From Bacillus pumilus (GTDB lineage Bacteria; Bacillota; Bacilli; Bacillales; Bacillaceae): 64,000 bases of DNA. Position numbers and translations under genes: made by a program. Location: assembly GCF_900186955.1 (NCBI RefSeq), contig NZ_LT906438.1, positions 744,001 through 808,000 of the forward strand. Direction: 5' to 3'. Below the pieces are notes generated by a model. It was given only the letters and a program-made list of their open reading frames with translations, searched no databases and had not been told where the DNA came from. Below, one piece after another: positions 63,239 through 64,000 of the stretch (position 1 is its first letter; the number at the start of each line of letters is the position of its first letter).

Positions 63239-64000
63239 TTGAAACAACAAACAAACGAACCGTGGTGGAAAAAAGCGGTGGTCTACCAAATTTATCCGAA
63301 GAGCTTTTTAGATACAACGGGCTCTGGTACAGGCGATATCAATGGTGTGACAAAAAAGCTCGATTATATCAAACAGCTTGGGGCGGACTGTATTTGGCTC
63401 ACGCCAATGTATGAGTCCCCTCAGCATGACAACGGCTATGATATTAGTGATTATACAAAAATCCATGACATGTACGGCACAATGGCGGATTTTGAACACA
63501 TGCTGAAAGAAGCCCATGATCGAGGTATACGAGTCATCATGGATTTAGCCGTCAATCATACATCCATTTTCCATAAGTGGTTTCAAGCATCACGCGAGTC
63601 AAAGAATAATCCTTATCGAGATTATTATATTTGGAAGGAGCCCAAGGCGGACGGATCACCGCCGAATGATTGGCAGTCAAAATTTGGCGGTCCGGCATGG
63701 GAGCTAGATGAAGAAACAGGAGAGTATTATCTTCATTTATACGATGTCACCCAAGCGGATCTCAATTGGGAAAAGGATGAGGTGCGCAGGCAAGTATATG
63801 ACATCATGCATTTTTGGTTTGAAAAAGGAATTGATGGATTCAGGCTGGATGTCATCAACAACATCTCAAAGGATCAACGCTTCTTAGATGACGCCGGGCA
63901 GTCTGTGCAAGGAGACGGCCGAATGTATTATACGGATGGTCCAAGAATTCATGAGTTTCTGCACGAAATGAACCAAGAGGTTTTTTCGAAATATGACAGC
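63239..64000 (+). CDS. treA: phospho-alpha-(1,1)-glucosidase (trehalose-6-phosphate hydrolase), 3' end outside window
   Basis: 254 codons visible. TTG start giving MKQQTNEPWWKKAVVYQIYP; GGTGG and AAGG lie upstream. GH13 motifs are in place: GDINGVTKKLDYIKQLG, DLAVNHTS (region I) and GIDGFRLDVIN with the catalytic Asp (region II). It splits trehalose-6-phosphate to glucose and glucose-6-phosphate. The gene continues past the window end, and treR is expected after it. Confidence 0.93.
   Translation, partial: MKQQTNEPWWKKAVVYQIYPKSFLDTTGSGTGDINGVTKKLDYIKQLGADCIWLTPMYESPQHDNGYDISDYTKIHDMYGTMADFEHMLKEAHDRGIRVIMDLAVNHTSIFHKWFQASRESKNNPYRDYYIWKEPKADGSPPNDWQSKFGGPAWELDEETGEYYLHLYDVTQADLNWEKDEVRRQVYDIMHFWFEKGIDGFRLDVINNISKDQRFLDDAGQSVQGDGRMYYTDGPRIHEFLHEMNQEVFSKYDS

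Overview
The window looks like chromosome of a low-GC Bacillus of the B. pumilus group. Gene content and order follow the yfn-yfm-yfl-tre segment of B. subtilis: yfnHGFED, yfnC, yfnA, yfmR, yfmP, yfmO, yfmM, yfmL, yfmJ, yfmB, yflT, citST-yflP-citM, nos, acyP, yflK, yflJ, mapB, nagP, ltaS, yflB and treP-treA. Spacing of ribosome sites, paired intergenic terminators and frequent GTG/TTG starts fit this. All gene names come from recognising protein sequence, length and synteny; no database search was run. No rRNA, tRNA or CRISPR array was seen.

Layout. 0-6.2 kb: an RpiR regulator cut by the window edge, two MFS exporters, a YbaK-type deacylase, a LysR regulator, a DUF3900-like protein and a tiny DUF1540 protein next to an orphan Fur box. 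6.5-11.4 kb: the yfnHGFED spore-surface glycan operon. 11.4-20.3 kb: yfnC, a class B PBP, a resolvase remnant with a WYL regulator and DJ-1 gene (probably acquired), a block of small spore proteins around cotP, and yfnA. 20.4-30.5 kb: a glycosyltransferase, two ABC-F proteins, MerR/MFS pair, DEAD helicase, oxidoreductase, yfmB and the sigma-B gene yflT.

31.2-37.1 kb is the main find: methyltransferase, GTP cyclohydrolase II, SUMF1-like protein, WD40 double propeller, small Cys-rich protein and RibD. This is the same set of families as the Burkholderia toxABCDE operon, which makes toxoflavin from an early riboflavin precursor. It sits exactly where synteny with B. subtilis breaks (yflT/citS). 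It is preceded by a cre-like site and a 22-codon leader ORF, and between genes 1 and 2 lies a roughly 110-nt region that folds on paper into a pseudoknotted RNA, followed by two further stems ending at the ribosome site. A BclB-like collagen-like spore surface protein with a Cys-rich N-terminus follows.

39.9-64 kb: citrate sensing and uptake (citS, citT, a frameshifted yflP, citM with a cre), a secreted M14 peptidase, padC/padR with a clear PadR operator, nos, acyP, small yfl genes, mapB, nagP with a NagR operator, DUF817, a DoxX gene with two Fnr/Rex-type palindromes, a DUF4309 protein, ltaS, a PLP decarboxylase, a chemoreceptor, yflB and the start of the trehalose operon with two TreR operators.
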